64,000 nucleotides of DNA, from contig SSNP01000043.1 of assembly GCA_006937955.1 (NCBI GenBank), forward strand, positions 244,903 through 308,902, written 5' to 3'. Under the pieces are notes generated by a model. That model was not told the origin of the DNA. It made no database searches and saw only the letters and a list, made by a program, of their open reading frames with translations. Origin of the DNA: Pachypanchax playfairii. Its lineage: Eukaryota > Chordata > Actinopteri > Cyprinodontiformes > Aplocheilidae. The translations under genes and the position numbers were made by a program. This document shows, in pieces, positions 35,101-45,612 of this stretch (the stretch's first letter is position 1; every line of letters starts with the position of its first letter).

Positions 35101-35428
35101 GCCGAATCTTCACACAGTGAGATTGAAAGGTCTGTTAATCAGTGTTTTCTAATGTTTTTTAGATATAAAAATGTTTAATATTACAGGTGAATACTTAAGA
35201 AATACCCACAAAGTCTTAAAATTTGTGTGAAACGGCCTCTTTAAGGCAATCTTTTTTAACAACATCATCTCTTCAGTTTCATCATTTTAATCACAAACTT
35301 TTTACAAACTGTTCATGTCTTCTTTTGCAGGAAAATCCTCAACAGCAGCTGATGGACCAACGTATGCTAAAGTCCAAAAGAACAGAAAAGATTGTAGTAA
35401 ATATGCTGCCAAAAGACAACAGACATGA
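20144..35428 (+). CDS. Fc receptor-like / Ig-superfamily inhibitory receptor
   Basis: I infer a type I leukocyte surface receptor. Leader exons are 20144-20180 and 21523-21558 (37 + 36 bp, the split leader of FcR-type genes). Ig exons are 21760-22026, 24532-24795 and 24946-25188, each phase 1-1 with B- and F-strand Cys (VTLICD/YQCC; VSLTCKG/YWCETGSG; VTLGCKL/YTCEYAG). The transmembrane exon 25284-25394 has about 23 hydrophobic residues (LLVIGLVCGIFFLLLLLLCL). Cytoplasmic exons are 28679-28694, 28768-28829, 29006-29077, 29940-29996 and 30282-30317 (cut by the N gap). They repeat at 32383-32398, 32472-32533, 32710-32781, 33644-33700 and 33986-34048, and the last exon is 35331-35428 (TGA). VTYSSV and SIYSEL fit the ITIM consensus; PTYAKV is a further tyrosine. 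Ligand is unknown. The duplicated block is probably an assembly artefact, so the true product should use one copy. Confidence 0.83.
20724..21467. mobile_element. Fold-back element, ~338-bp arms, TTAAAGAGGCC ends
   Basis: The left arm (20724-21061) and right arm (21129-21467) are inverse copies with few mismatches around a ~67-bp spacer, starting TTAAAGAGGCCCTTCCATTA and ending TGGAATGGCCTCTTTAA. Relatives with a non-palindromic inside lie at about 22984-23462 and 34768-35246. It sits in the first intron of the FcRL-type gene. Confidence 0.85.
22575..22890. repeat. Partial copy of a CTCAGAAATAG MITE
   Basis: It matches the left and central parts of the 43118-43594 element (GGTACGAGACAAGAACATTTTTGTAC, then CCTGCAACCCTGGTCAAGGCTGG). 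The right arm is not present; a different perfect hairpin (22894-22964) follows directly. Confidence 0.75.
22894..22964. repeat. Perfect 31-bp inverted repeat with 9-base loop
   Basis: The arms 22894-22924 and 22934-22964 are perfect complements, starting GGACTACAGGGTACACCCCC. The loop is GGGTACAAA. It lies in the large intron between Ig exons one and two of the FcRL-type gene. Confidence 0.9.
22984..23462. mobile_element. Copy of the TTAAAGAGGCC element family
   Basis: The left part (CCTTCCATTAAAATGGTTTCTCTGAGG) matches the arm of 20724-21467. The right end GAAATGGCCTCTTTAA is the family terminus. The centre shares GCCTAGCATGCTGCTGGCTAAAAGC. It is an intronic, non-coding copy. Confidence 0.75.
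23783..24430 (+). mobile_element. Non-autonomous hAT with BED-finger remnant, 8-bp target duplication
   Basis: A perfect 8-bp direct repeat, GTAAAAAT, occurs at 23775-23782 and 24431-24438. The ends are TCGGGCCGGGACTTTAACGC and AATCGAGTCCCAGCCCTA. The inside carries a truncated transposase start: MKEEATALIGPVDGKF near 23973, then, after breaks, FAYHRSTSGLKYHLNVKH (about 24087-24140), the second half of a BED zinc finger. It is intronic in the FcRL-type gene. Confidence 0.87.
26105..27160 (-). mobile_element. Inverted, truncated copy of the 10093-11272 hAT family
   Basis: It starts at GCCGACAAGCTTCACAGCC and runs to the TTTAATCGCGATTA end, where the single N (27161) cuts it. Against the 10093 copy it has an extra ~140-bp stretch (about 26540-26690) bounded by copies of CAGCACCCTGAAATATTCCGTTCC. 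It lacks the element's other terminus and is followed directly by another copy. Confidence 0.8.
27162..28316 (-). mobile_element. Second inverted hAT copy adjoining the N at 27161
   Basis: It begins GGTCTTGTGCGAAAATGTG, deeper in the element than the preceding copy, and ends with the true terminus TTGTTTGACAGCACTA at 28316. It differs from the preceding copy at several positions (for example GTGCGC versus GTGCAC in the 3' half). The copy at 30952-32020 is like the first copy at its start and like this one at its end. Confidence 0.82.
29150..29353. mobile_element. piggyBac-type MITE with TTAA target and TTAGG array
   Basis: The termini CCTCTTAAGCCCC and GGGGCTTAAGAGG are perfect inverted repeats flanked by TTAA (29146-29149 and 29354-29357), the target duplication used by piggyBac elements. 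Next to the left end is a short TTAGG-type array, then unique sequence. The same element recurs at 32854-33057 in the second copy of the duplicated block. Confidence 0.85.
30318..30327. other. Assembly gap, ten N
   Basis: A run of exactly ten N lies between two identical multi-kilobase sequences. The sequence to its right restarts at the equivalent of 25481. Confidence 1.
30952..32020 (-). mobile_element. Inverted hAT copy in the repeated block
   Basis: It belongs to the 10093-11272 family and runs from GCCGACAAGCTTCACAGCC to the terminus GACAGCACTA at 32020. It replaces the two abutting copies found in the left block, and combines variants of both. Confidence 0.82.
32854..33057. mobile_element. 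piggyBac-type MITE, second copy within the repeated block
   Basis: It matches 29150-29353, with TTAA on each side and the same TTAGG array. Confidence 0.85.
34340..34700. repeat. Short repeated motif region (TAATTACC/GTAAGTAGGTAAATACAAAG)
   Basis: The phrase GTAAGTAGGTAAATACAAAG and its relatives occur twice (about 34430 and 34525), with other TTACC/GGTAA pairs around. It looks like a small MITE or satellite-derived repeat; family unknown. Confidence 0.45.
34768..35246. mobile_element. Copy of the TTAAAGAGGCC element family
   Basis: It begins TTAAAGAGGCCCTTCCATTAAAAAC and ends GTGTGAAACGGCCTCTTTAA. It shares the centre (GCATGCTGCTGGCTAAAAGC) with 20724-21467 and 22984-23462. It lies in the last intron of the FcRL-type gene. 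Confidence 0.8.
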
Positions 35429-35982
35429 GAATTTGCCACAGCAATTAGTTTTAGATTCTTAGTTCTGATTGTTCAAATTCAATACATTTTAGTTTCTCTC
35501 TTTTTCAATTGCAAAAAAACTCATTAGACAAAACCAACCGAATGATCCAATAAACATGACATTTGTTCCAAAAACATACAACATACAGTATATGAAGTAC
35601 AACATGCGTTCTGTTTTTAATGTAAATATTTATTCTCTTTATCTGTTTCACAATTTGTTGCAGAGGAACTTAGGCTTCGTTCAGACTGCAGGTTTTAATG
35701 CTCAATTCAGATTTTTTTTTTGTGAGATCTGATCTTTTTGCGAGGTCGTTCATATTGCCAGTGAAATGTTAATGTTTCATTTTTTCAGCTTTTGTTTCAA
35801 GTTAAAATTACAATAAAATGACAAAACCAGATGTTTTCACCCAATAGCTGGGTAGAATTTGTAAGTCACTGCATCATTGTTTTTTTTTTTTACCTTTTTG
35901 TTAAATCAGCATATTTACATTTGTATTACATTTATTCATTTAGTAAAAACTCTTTTCCCCAAAAATGCCTCTCAAATGACAA
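35429..35982. other. FcRL-type 3' flank, no gene seen
   Basis: This is AT-rich sequence after the TGA; CAATAAACATGA at about 35548 or AATAAAATGACA at about 35810 could serve for polyadenylation. No other coding exon was recognised. Confidence 0.45.
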
Positions 35983-36661
35983 TAGCTACATTTACATGGG
36001 CACATTTAATCGGAATAAACGCCCAATCGGATAAAAAAAGACGTCATGTAAACATGTCAATCAGAATGTTTTGATCCGATGCAGCCTGATCAGAATGATA
36101 TTTACTTCCGATCGAGAGGGGTGGTTTTGTCCGATCTTCATTCGGATAGACGTGCATGTATACACCCATTCAGAAAGAAAGGGTGAAAAGAGCCCACTGC
36201 GCATGCGTACAACTTCAGCGTGACGTCTTTCCGCTTTCGCAGACCCAAGTAGAAAACATGGTGGGAGGTAAACAGAAGTGGTCTGCTGGTGCAGTCATCC
36301 TGTCATCCTGCTCTCCTCTCCTGTGGCGGAGGAGCAGTAGCAATATGTATTCAGCCTCTAGCTTGGTTAATGCGACCAGTAAAAACCCAAACATCGTGTG
36401 CTCGAGTCAGCTCGAGCACACGATGGGGCGGGAAAGACGCGCAGAAAGGACGGAGTTTGTTTACTTTTTTTTCTTCCCCCGGAAAGACAACTCGCTGTGC
36501 GCATGCTCAACTCATTTAACCTGATTGAGTGCTTGGTGCATGTGTACTCATGACATGATCAGATCATTTCAGGTAGTGTCCATGTAAACAGGGATTTGGG
36601 AATTCTGATCGACCAAGATTTTAATCAGATTGGGGAAATTTGGTGCATGTAAACGTAGCTA
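35983..36661. mobile_element. Second copy of the TAGCTACGTTTACATG MITE
   Basis: The ends are TAGCTACATTTACATG and CATGTAAACGTAGCTA. It is highly similar to 4745-5448 along its length; some short indels (for example near 36395) separate the copies. Confidence 0.85.
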
Positions 36662-36774
36662 ATGTTAGCTGGATGTTACAGTCTGTATGCAGATTAAATC
36701 TGATAGATTTTTAATTGTTACCTGATGTTAGTAGAACTAAGATGGATGTACACTTTTCTTCTTGCAATGTATAT

Positions 36775-37271
36775 TTAACCCCTTCGCGATACTTGACCCG
36801 CGGGCGGGTCGCGTTGTTTTTTTTCTTTGTAGTGTAACATCATCAGGCGTCTAGAGGATCTAAACATGTTATACATTGTTTGAAAGCTAAAAGTCTCGTG
36901 ATTCCATTGGTGTATGTTAATAAAGGATATAATCAAAGCTTTATACACAATTAGCGTTTTTGTCAAACCACTTGATTTAAAAAAAAAAAAAGAAGTCCAT
37001 CTTACTGTTAATGTCTATGTATGACTCATAAATCAAAGCTCATATTTAAAAAAAATAACCAGGCGTCGATAAAAAAATATATATATTCTGTGTATTCAGT
37101 AACACTCACACTGATTCTGACTATTATGGATGAAACTTCAGAGTGTTTTATTTCCAAAGAGGACTTAAGCATATTTCTACTCCAAATGGTTCAAGAACAG
37201 CTTCAATTTTAAAATTGGTATTTTTAATTGAAGTGTTTTGTGCAAAAATGGCAGAAACGCTAAGAGGTTAA
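36775..37271. mobile_element. piggyBac-type MITE, TTAA-flanked
   Basis: The left end TTAACCCCTTCGCG and right end CGCTAAGAGGTTAA are imperfect inverted repeats that include TTAA. The inside is AT-rich with a 12-A run and no transposase. A weaker relative may end at about 44325 (CAGGGGTTAAG). Confidence 0.65.
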
Positions 37272-37339
37272 CTGAAATATTCTGCTGAGGTATATTTTAC
37301 TATCCTTGGTATGACTTCCTCAAATGCTTATGTTCTACC

Positions 37340-38589
37340 TAAGGCTGAAACAACAAATCGATAAAATTCGATGATGAAATTCGTTGGTGACAAATTTCGT
37401 CATCGATTCGTTATGTAGGTCGCCAACTTTTGTTTTCACGGAACCTTTATTTAACAGTCAATGCAAGTAAATTGCTAAGAGTGAAGCAGCATCTTAAACT
37501 GAGGTACATTGGAGTCATCAGTAAGGAAGAGGCGAGCTCATTGTCCGTGTAAGTTGAGACAAACTGTGTTCATTTTTAATTAAAGTCTCCTGTTTGTGAA
37601 CACTTTGGCTTCCTGATGAAGTATGAAAATGGAGAAAAAATAAGACAAGACCATAATAGTTACAGTCTATGGATAAGACAGAAGACACCAGTGTACTGGT
37701 AAATGTCCTGTACTTGTATAGCGCTTTTCTAGTCATTCAAACCACTCAAAGCACTTTCACACTACAAGGTTTTACATTCACCCATTCACACAACCCGATA
37801 TGTAAACCGGGGGGAGAGGGTAGGGGCTAACACTCACACAACCTGATACGCAGATCAGGGGGCAACATGGGGTTCAGTGTCTTGCCCAAGGACACTTCAA
37901 CATGTGGCGGAGGAAGCTGGGATCGATCCACCAACCTTCAAGTTGGAGGACAACCGCTCTAACCACTGAGCCACAGCCGCCCCTAGCGGTGGTTGTGGTG
38001 GCTATGGTGTTATGTCAATATAATTCCCCCCCTCCAGAGCTGTTTCTGCTCCAGCCGCACTCTCTTAAAGGGAACCGTTAACGCAGTTAATCAGAGAAAA
38101 AACTCTGACTGACGATCATCTCAGGATCTGTTTCCACGAGACTAAATTCGTTAAATAAAATGTAGATTTGTTGAAACTGGACAGAATGACGTTGTTTTAT
38201 GTTTAACAAGTTATGAAAACAATTTCCCAAAGGAAAATCTTTGTGTTTTACCTTTTTGTTTTCTGAGAATATGTTTTTGGAGATTTTAATATAAGTAAAG
38301 TTTATTTTTAAATGTAATTAAAGGTTTACCTGTTTACACAGCTAGTTTTTTTTACTGTACCGAAAATGAACCGAACCGTGACAATAAACCTTGGCGTATA
38401 TAGAAGCCAGCATGTTGTTTTTCATGATATTGAACCTTTTTCTAATGTTTTGTTGTTAAATAAAGTGAATGAAGGAGATACAAAATGTTTCTGTAGCACT
38501 TTTTAAAATCGTCCCCTCTAATCCGATTAATCAAGTTGAGATCCCGTTTGATTCATCGATGATCCAAATAATCGTTTGTTGCAGCCCTA
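37340..38589. mobile_element. Non-autonomous hAT (GGGCTGCAACAA family), interrupted by a SINE
   Basis: The ends are TAAGGCTGAAACAACAAATCGAT and ATAATCGTTTGTTGCAGCCCTA. The flanks GTTCTACC and GTTCTAGT match at six of eight positions, as for an old hAT target duplication. The SINE-like copy at 37697-37983 lies inside. No transposase is visible. Confidence 0.75.
37697..37983 (-). repeat. tRNA-derived SINE-like repeat, copy 3
   Basis: Read on the minus strand it begins GGGGCGGCTGTGGCTCAGTG (A-box-like TGGCTCAGTGG), has the B-box-like GGTGGATCGATCCC, and ends CAAGTACAGGACATTT. It is a nearly full-length copy. Confidence 0.87.
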
Positions 38590-39042
38590 GTTCTAGTGTA
38601 AAACATTTGAACTATCTTTGTCTGTTACTTCCAGATCTTTAATTTTTCATATTTGGACCAAGTTTATGTTTCTTGATAATAATTAGAATGTGTTGTTTGA
38701 CTTTCTGTCATCAGCAGCAACACAGTTTGTTGTGATGTCTAAAACTCTGCAACTTTACTGTTCATAGTGTTTGTGGCTTGAACAAAAACCAAAGCTCACA
38801 TACCCTGTTCACCACAAGACCACATGAAGCTCAAACTAATTGTCTTTTTTCTGTTTCCTTTGTGAGCTAAATGTCGCTAGATTCAATATGTTCCAGCTGT
38901 TTGTCCAATATTTATCTGTTCCTTCTTTACAACGAGTAAAAGACTAAAGTCTCTTGAGTCTCCATTCAGTCAGTCATTCTCTCATGTCAGTCTTACAGAT
39001 TATTTTTCTTTAATGATCAAATGTTACATAAGTACATGTTTC

Positions 39043-39836
39043 TGTTGTGTGGCTGAGCTGTGCGTGGGTGTGGCTGAGCTGTGCGTGGGTGTACCTTTTC
39101 CTTTTCAGAGGTGGAGCAGCCTTCTTCAGCGCAGGTGTGGCTCATCTCCTCGATCACCTGGGTTGAGATAAAAGGGGAGGATCAACAGGAGACGGGAGCC
39201 AGATTGTTCCACTTTCATTGTGGTAGTGTGGCTTCTGCAACCAAACATTGCAAACTTCCTGAATTTTTATGCTCCTGATCCACTTACCTGTGAGTTCCAG
39301 GGTCTTCATCTCCGACCTGACGCCTTTCTCGTGAGGTCCTCACCTCACCTCTCCTCCCCGGGAGTGATCCAATCCATGGTTTCCATACCAAAAGTCTGGT
39401 TCCCGGAATTGCTCTCAGCCCGTCTCCTCCACTCCTGTAGTCACACCTGCTCAAGGAACATCAGAAAACCCGAGTCGGTCTGTCCACCCTCCAACCTCCA
39501 GCACCCACGTACCATCTACGGAATCTCACCCCAACTTCAGCCACCAACCACTCCTCAGAACCGCCACCATCATCATCATCATCATCATCATCATCGTAAG
39601 CGCTCTCCTCCTCTTATACTGGTTCCTCCTGCTACAGTCTGTGTCAGCACTAACCTGTTCTCTCCACACCTAGATTCGCCTGTTCCTCCACCAGTGGGAC
39701 TCCGTTCCAGTCCAGCCTGCAATAGTACATTTTATGTCAGACTGTACACTCAACTAATTAAACTCTTAAAAACTGTGTTGGATCCTGGAGTTGTGCTTGT
39801 CAGAGGGTTCTGGACAACCAGAGACTAGTCATGACA
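39043..39836 (+). mobile_element. Solo LTR (Gypsy-like), 794 bp
   Basis: It starts TGTTGTGTGG and ends TCATGACA, with a perfect 5-bp direct repeat, GTTTC, at 39038-39042 and 39837-39841. It has a TATA-like GATAAAAGGGGAG and the phrase CAGATTGTTCCACT. The latter also occurs in the Gypsy 3' region near 47729, so the two are probably related. A short ATC repeat lies inside at about 39568-39595. Confidence 0.88.
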
Positions 39837-39841
39837 GTTTC

Positions 39842-40984
39842 AAACACTTTGTACCCTACATCATGCACACACACCCCTTCTATTTATAATTCTACAAAAC
39901 CCTAGATGTGAACATTTGATTACATTTTGTTTAATGAGTCACAACATACTTTTAAAGCTATCCAGATATTGAAGGTTAATATCTTGTCATCTTGGGCCTT
40001 TTATCAGAGTTCTTTGTTCCTGTTTCCACTGAACAGCGCTGTGATGATTATGTCTGATAATTCACAAGAGTTGCACTCAGTGCTAAGATTATAGCTTTAT
40101 TAAGCTAATTGATCCTAATGTATTTAAGTTACTTGTATATTTATCTGTGTCCTTACTAAAGACAGTTTTTGGTTTAATATTACAGGCTGAATTCACTCTC
40201 TAATCAACATCCCAAGCAATGATGACGTGATGGGTTTGTCTCATACTGGTGGAAAGTTTGACATCTTTCATTTTGGAAAAGTCCCGAATACGTATAAAGC
40301 CTTTTTTTTTCAACCTCAATAGGTATTTTCACAGAACAGGAAGAACATGTGATTCTGAGTGTTGCTGTGTAGACCAAAATAATCAGATGATGAGATTAAA
40401 CTTACTGGTTAAAGGATGTTTAGTTGGCTGTCTGTGCAAAAGCAGTTTTGTTACCTAAGATGGAAAAATGTTACCTGGTGTAAATGTACAATAATCATCA
40501 ACATTATGAATAACTAGCTAGTTTTTAGTCTTTAACAGCTCAGTTTGGCACGTGGGCTTTTGTCATTTTGTAGAGAAAGTTTTTATTAACACATTTTGGA
40601 AAACCTAATGCTCATTAATCATGATTATAATGTAGTATTTAGTACTGACCAGGTACATGTGTATTCACTTGATTAACACACATTTAACATATTGTTAAAA
40701 AGTTGAAGAAAGTTCATAATAACAAAATTTCTTCACCTGATGTATTTCACTAAATCATCAACTGAAGTTAACTGAACAAAATATAACAAAAAATTTGGGA
40801 GATTTTCAAATAAAAAGTTCAACTTTGTTGTTCTTGACGCCACAAACAAAAAATATAAAGAAGCAAAGTAGAAGTTGTCTGTAAAGAAAGTGTAACTCAG
40901 TATTTAAGTCGTTTGACTTAAGAAGAAATTGCTGCACTGACAGAAGAGAGACTCTTCACAAAGTCATAAGGTACTTATTTAAAA
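39842..40984. other. No gene seen
   Basis: This is AT-rich sequence without recognisable exon or repeat ends, between the solo LTR and the orphan leader exon. Confidence 0.45.
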
Positions 40985-41048
40985 ATGGTAATCATCAGTA
41001 AACCATCTCTGCAGTTCATTTTAATGCTTTGCATGCTGGGATTTTTCT
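40985..41048 (+). CDS. Orphan leader-peptide exon
   Basis: The ATG begins a 21-codon frame, MVIISKPSLQFILMLCMLGF with one further Phe, then one base and a donor GTAAGT (41049). The hydrophobic core (FILMLCMLGFF) and phase-1 end fit a signal-peptide exon of an Ig-superfamily receptor. No matching Ig exon follows before the next leader at 42768, so it may be a remnant of a third tandem gene or an alternative first exon. Confidence 0.5.
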
Positions 41049-41237
41049 GTAAGTCTCTCCTTTTACATAAAGGAAAATTTTTATACATGAGAATTACAGT
41101 CTCTAGTTTAAAGAGTTTCTCTGAGAACTGCTGTAGACTAAAGTAAAGCAGCTGAAGTCTTGATTCAGGTCGATGTAAATTATAATAAAATTACACCAAC
41201 ATTGAATTGACTGCGGCTGTGAAAAGTGCTCACACTA

Positions 41238-41851
41238 AGGGGCTTGACACACGGGAGGCGACAAACAGCGGTCAGCAAAACTCATCGCAGACGCTTTGAA
41301 AACCTAACACGCGGCATTTGGCAGCTACCAGCGAGACAACCCAGCAACGTGCTCTGTTCCAGGGAAAATAGCGAGTCTTCCGTGGTTTTGATTGTCTGAC
41401 AGATTGGAGGGAATTTTCTAGTATCAAAGCAGTTCAGGGGTGACAAAACGCTAGATATTAAGTGTCAGAAGATTTTGCTGGAGTAAAGTGAAATCTTACT
41501 TCTGATTTTGTTATACAAGAGATGAAAAAGACATAAATGTGTTCAATTCAATTCATTTTTTCCACCATGTCTTCCGGGAGATGACCGAGTAGCTTCCTGT
41601 CAGTTAATGAAACCTCCGCTGATTGGTCCTCGTCCGAGCGACAGCGATGAAAAGTGAGCATTTTCTCAACTTTCTGGGATCGCATCGCAGGCCTGTGTGT
41701 GCACGATACATGCACGAGCCCGAAATTTCACATGCACGATTTCACGTTTTGCTTAGCAGAAGGGAGACTTGTGATCATTGCTTTGTCGCGCATGTCTCAT
41801 TGAAAATGAACGGAGGAGAGACGATGTCGCCTCGCGTGTGTCTGGCCCCTC
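41238..41851. mobile_element. MITE with GACACACGxGAGGCGAC ends
   Basis: The left end GGGGCTTGACACACGGGAGGCGAC and right end GTCGCCTCGCGTGTGTCTGGCCCC are imperfect inverted repeats. No transposase was found. Confidence 0.75.
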
Positions 41852-42767
41852 ATGCAGTGAACATTATGTAGAAGTCAAGTAACTAATAATATCGCCACCT
41901 TTTCACTGAAAACAAGGCAGAAGATATTTTGGACAGAATGACTAAAGTAGAGAGATTTACCCATAATGCACAGCATCATGTTTCGCAAAAATCTAACAGC
42001 ACAAATATCTCCCACCATCTGCCAGCACAGCGGGGGACAGCTGATGATTTGATCTTGTTTCGCAGTCACATTACCTGAATACTTTTAAGTGTACCAAAGT
42101 ATTCTGGAGTTAAATGTGACCATGTGACCAAATAATCAGTATGATGCAGCAGTCTGATAAGAGTCCAGGCTTCAACATGATTTGAATGCTGCTGCAGCTA
42201 CAGACAGCTGTGCAGAAACAAACGCTCACAAACCTCAAAGATGAGACAAAATTTCTCCACAAAGATGTGAGAGACTGATAAAGTCATGCAGAAAATAACT
42301 TATTGAAGTTATTGCTGCTAAAGGAGGTTCAACAAGCTGATGGATCTTGGGGTGTTCTTAGTTTTCTACACTTATTTGATTTTTGTTAATGAAAATGACA
42401 TGGTGGAATCTGTTACGTTTTTTGACAAGCGATGTCCGGAAAACCTTGAATAGAAAGAAGATGGACTGTTTTCCTTCATTTTATGGTCATAAATGTAAAA
42501 ACATTGTTACTTAATATCATAACTTTACAAGAAACAGGTTTATATTTGTGTTTACTGAACAGGAAGTCGTGTTGGAATAACACTTCACTTCTGTCAAAGG
42601 AGGAAGAAATATTAAAGATAAGCTAATTACAGCATATCAGCTAAGAGTTTTCTAAGATGTATCTTCTTTTTGATCATAGTTTTTTCTGGGTTTTAATCTG
42701 TGTTTTCTTGAACTGATGAGGAAATATCTCTTCAGAAGAGGAGTGAGTTTCAACGCTGGCTGTGAGG

Positions 42768-44602
42768 ATGGGACACAGTTTCTCCCGTGTGCTGCTGCTG
42801 TTCTGTAAGTACATCAGTGACTTTTTAAAGGAATAGTTTGGATTTTTATATCTTCATGTTTGTACCTGCAGCTTTATGAAAACTATATACATTTTTGTAA
42901 CTGTAAAATTGGGAAAAAAACAGAACAAACTCAAATATGTGATATTAAGAAATTTGACATTGTTTTTACAGAAATGATTTAAACCAACTTCCCTTTTTCA
43001 TCAGGATATGCTGTTGGATACCCGTTAAGCATCTGAGGGCCCGCCCACAAACATGTACTTCTTGTGCATGTCTTGTGGAGTTAGGTTTAGTGGTTCTAGG
43101 CTGGACCCAAATGTAGAACACTTTCAGAAATAGAGGTACGAGACAAGGACATTTTTGTACCTATAGGTAAATTGTTTTAAAATGTTCCCTTAAAAAGTAC
43201 AATATTGGTCTTTAAAAGGTCAGAAACGCCCCTTAGAGTGTTCAAATTGATATAAAGTACAAATTTGTACCATTTCAACTGCACCTGCAACCCTGGTCAA
43301 GGCTGGTTAATCTCAATTTTATGAAGTTTCTTCCATCATTTTCAATATTATGTTTCAGAATGTTGGTTTTAGACTTCAAAATGTGGCATAATTTTACTGT
43401 TTTAACCAGCCTTGGCCAGGGTTGCAGGTGCAGTTGAAATGGTACAAATGTGTACTTTATATCAATTTGAACACTTAAAGGGGCATTTCTGACCTTTTAA
43501 AGACCAATATTGTACTTTTAAGGGAACATTTTAAAACAATTTACCTATAGGTACAAAAATGTCCTTGTCTCGTACCTCTATTTCTGAGAGTGAAGAGCAA
43601 CACCGCAAACGATGTAATAGAAACGTAAAATTTAATAACTAAAATAAAGAGCCGACAGGGCAGCAAAAAACAAACTTACAGGAACGAGGAGGAAGATGGG
43701 AGAAACCAGAGGCGAACAAATAATCCACAGACATCCCGGCAGGAAAACCAAAACGAACTCATAAAGAAACAAACACCAACATGCTACTTAAATACTAAAT
43801 GAAGGCAACTAATCATGACAACGAGGCACACCTGGAGAGTGGACAGAATGAACAAAGGAAATGACATGACACAATCAAGGGACCTACACTTCGGGAAGAA
43901 CAGGAAGTACAGACGGTACCAAAATAAAAGCAAAACAGGAAACTAGACTGGGGCAAAATAAAAGCTGAACTAAATGACAGGGAATAACAAAACACCTGAC
44001 TGACATGGGAACATGAGGAGCTAAGAATCAACCAAACACAAAATCACAGATAATTCTGAAGATCTACAAGATATAATAAAGAATATAAACAAGACCCAAG
44101 ACCTGACACATATATATCATTTGAAAGCTGAGAGCCTTGTGATTTTAGTTATAGATGAAAATCAAGTATAGAAAAACCCCTGGAAAGATCACCAGTGTTT
44201 TTGTCAGCCCAAACCCCCTTCTATAAGTATCAATAAAATGTCAAACTTAAAGATTTCCTGTCCGTTTAATTTAATTTGGGTTTTAAAAATATTTTGGACA
44301 AAAATTGAAGGAATGTTCAGGGGTTAAGTTTAAAATGTAAACTGAGACGACTTGTGATGTTTCTGTTGGGTTCTTATTTTAGCTTCAGACTGTGGGGAAA
44401 AGTTCCCATTTAATGTTTTCTTTATTTTGTTTTTTCAAAGTAGCATACATGTGTAATTTGTTCATTTATATTCAAAGCTTGTTAATAATCCACCTTGTGC
44501 TATATTTATTTTTTTGTTTGGAGATTTATTTCATACTTAACATTTACATTTACATTTTCATTTTAGTTCTCAGTTCTCTGCTCTTCTGTGGAAACATTCA
44601 AG
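42768..44602 (+). CDS. Second FcRL-type split leader (two exons)
   Basis: Exon one, 42768-42804 (37 bp), reads MGHSFSRVLLLF. Exon two, 44567-44602 (36 bp), reads FLSSLLFCGNIQ. Both end in phase 1 with good donors (GTAAGT, GTAACT). The 37 + 36 bp pattern and the LSSLLFCG sequence match the leader of the first FcRL-type gene (20144-20180, 21523-21558: LLSTLLHCALPR). Upstream DNA at 42258-42340 also resembles 19030-19110. The next Ig exons on this strand are at 57564. The COL12A1-like exons lie in between, so which body this leader serves is open. Confidence 0.72.
43080..44108 (-). mobile_element. LTR-like element, minus strand, interrupted by a MITE
   Basis: It ends CCCAAGACCTGACA, i.e. TGTCAGGTCTTGGG on the minus strand. 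It shares sequence with 45266-48576 and 62968-63360 (for example GGTTCTAGGCTGGACCCAAATG near the left and TGCTACTTAAATACTAAATG in the middle). The MITE 43118-43594 interrupts it. Flanking target duplication was not resolved. Confidence 0.65.
43118..43594. mobile_element. MITE with ~190-bp inverted arms
   Basis: The left arm begins CACTTTCAGAAATAGAGGTACGAGAC and the right arm ends GTCTCGTACCTCTATTTCTGAGAGTG. The arms pair along GGACATTTTTGTACCTATAGG and CCTGCAACCCTGG. A partial copy is at 22575-22890. Confidence 0.87.
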
Positions 44603-45612
44603 GTAACTGAACAATCATATTTCTTTACTTTTTTTATTGACCAAACCAAATTTTCCTGCTGTGAGCCCAGCTGTCTGTATTCTTACACAAGATAAGTGTC
44701 TTATCAAAGTCACTTCAGATAGTTCGTTCCTCTCCTACTTGTTAATGTTTTATTGCAGAGACAAATTAGACAGGATTATAGAAATGAGCAAATAAGTAAT
44801 AAGGACATTAGCTAAAGTTTATGTCGAATCATTTGAGATTTTAACTTAGATACAGTTTCTGACTTTACATGGAAGAAATTGGATAACACCCCCACTGTAA
44901 ATATGTATAGGGATTAATGTACAAAAATGTAGAAAACATGGGGGTTCAAAACTTATCAAAAGACTTTCCAAATGTTTTGTGATGTGGGCGTGGCATGACC
45001 TCAAACAAAAACAAAACAAACTGTTAGAAATCCATGAAAAATAATCAGATCTCAACCAACCTGCATATGGAGAATCGCAGTGGGTTCCTCTACGAAACTA
45101 TATGATCATGTTTTGGGGTAAATTTAGCCCCGCCCACTGAGAACTGGAAGTGTTATATTTTTCACTTTGAGGTAATTTTCTGGCCTGTTTTACCCTGATA
45201 AACTTCAAACTGGCTCAGGTTACTGTCAGAGTTGGTCTTACTTGGTATAAAAACCTGTGACTCTATGTTCTGATTCTTGTTGGTTGTGGATGTGGACCCA
45301 AGTGCAGGAGAGAAACTCAACAACAAAAACCTGCGGTTTAACTGATTTAATAAGGGGAAAAACAACAGACTTACTGGAGGAGTGGCGATGGGATGAAAAG
45401 AAAACCAGAACATACCACAGCTAAGTCCAGGAGCGGTCTCATAGAAACATAAAACGAACTCACAAAGAACACACACAACCCTGCTACTTAAATACTGACC
45501 GAACTAATGAGCTAAACACCTGGAACCAACAGAAGCTGAAAACACTGAGGACTAATGAAACAATCAAGGAACCTAAGATGCACAGCGGGAAACTGGAAGA
45601 GGAAGACAATAC

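Noticed and set aside
39220..39828. 202-codon frame with a His run
   Set aside because: It lies within the solo LTR; the His run is an ATC microsatellite. LTRs do not usually code.
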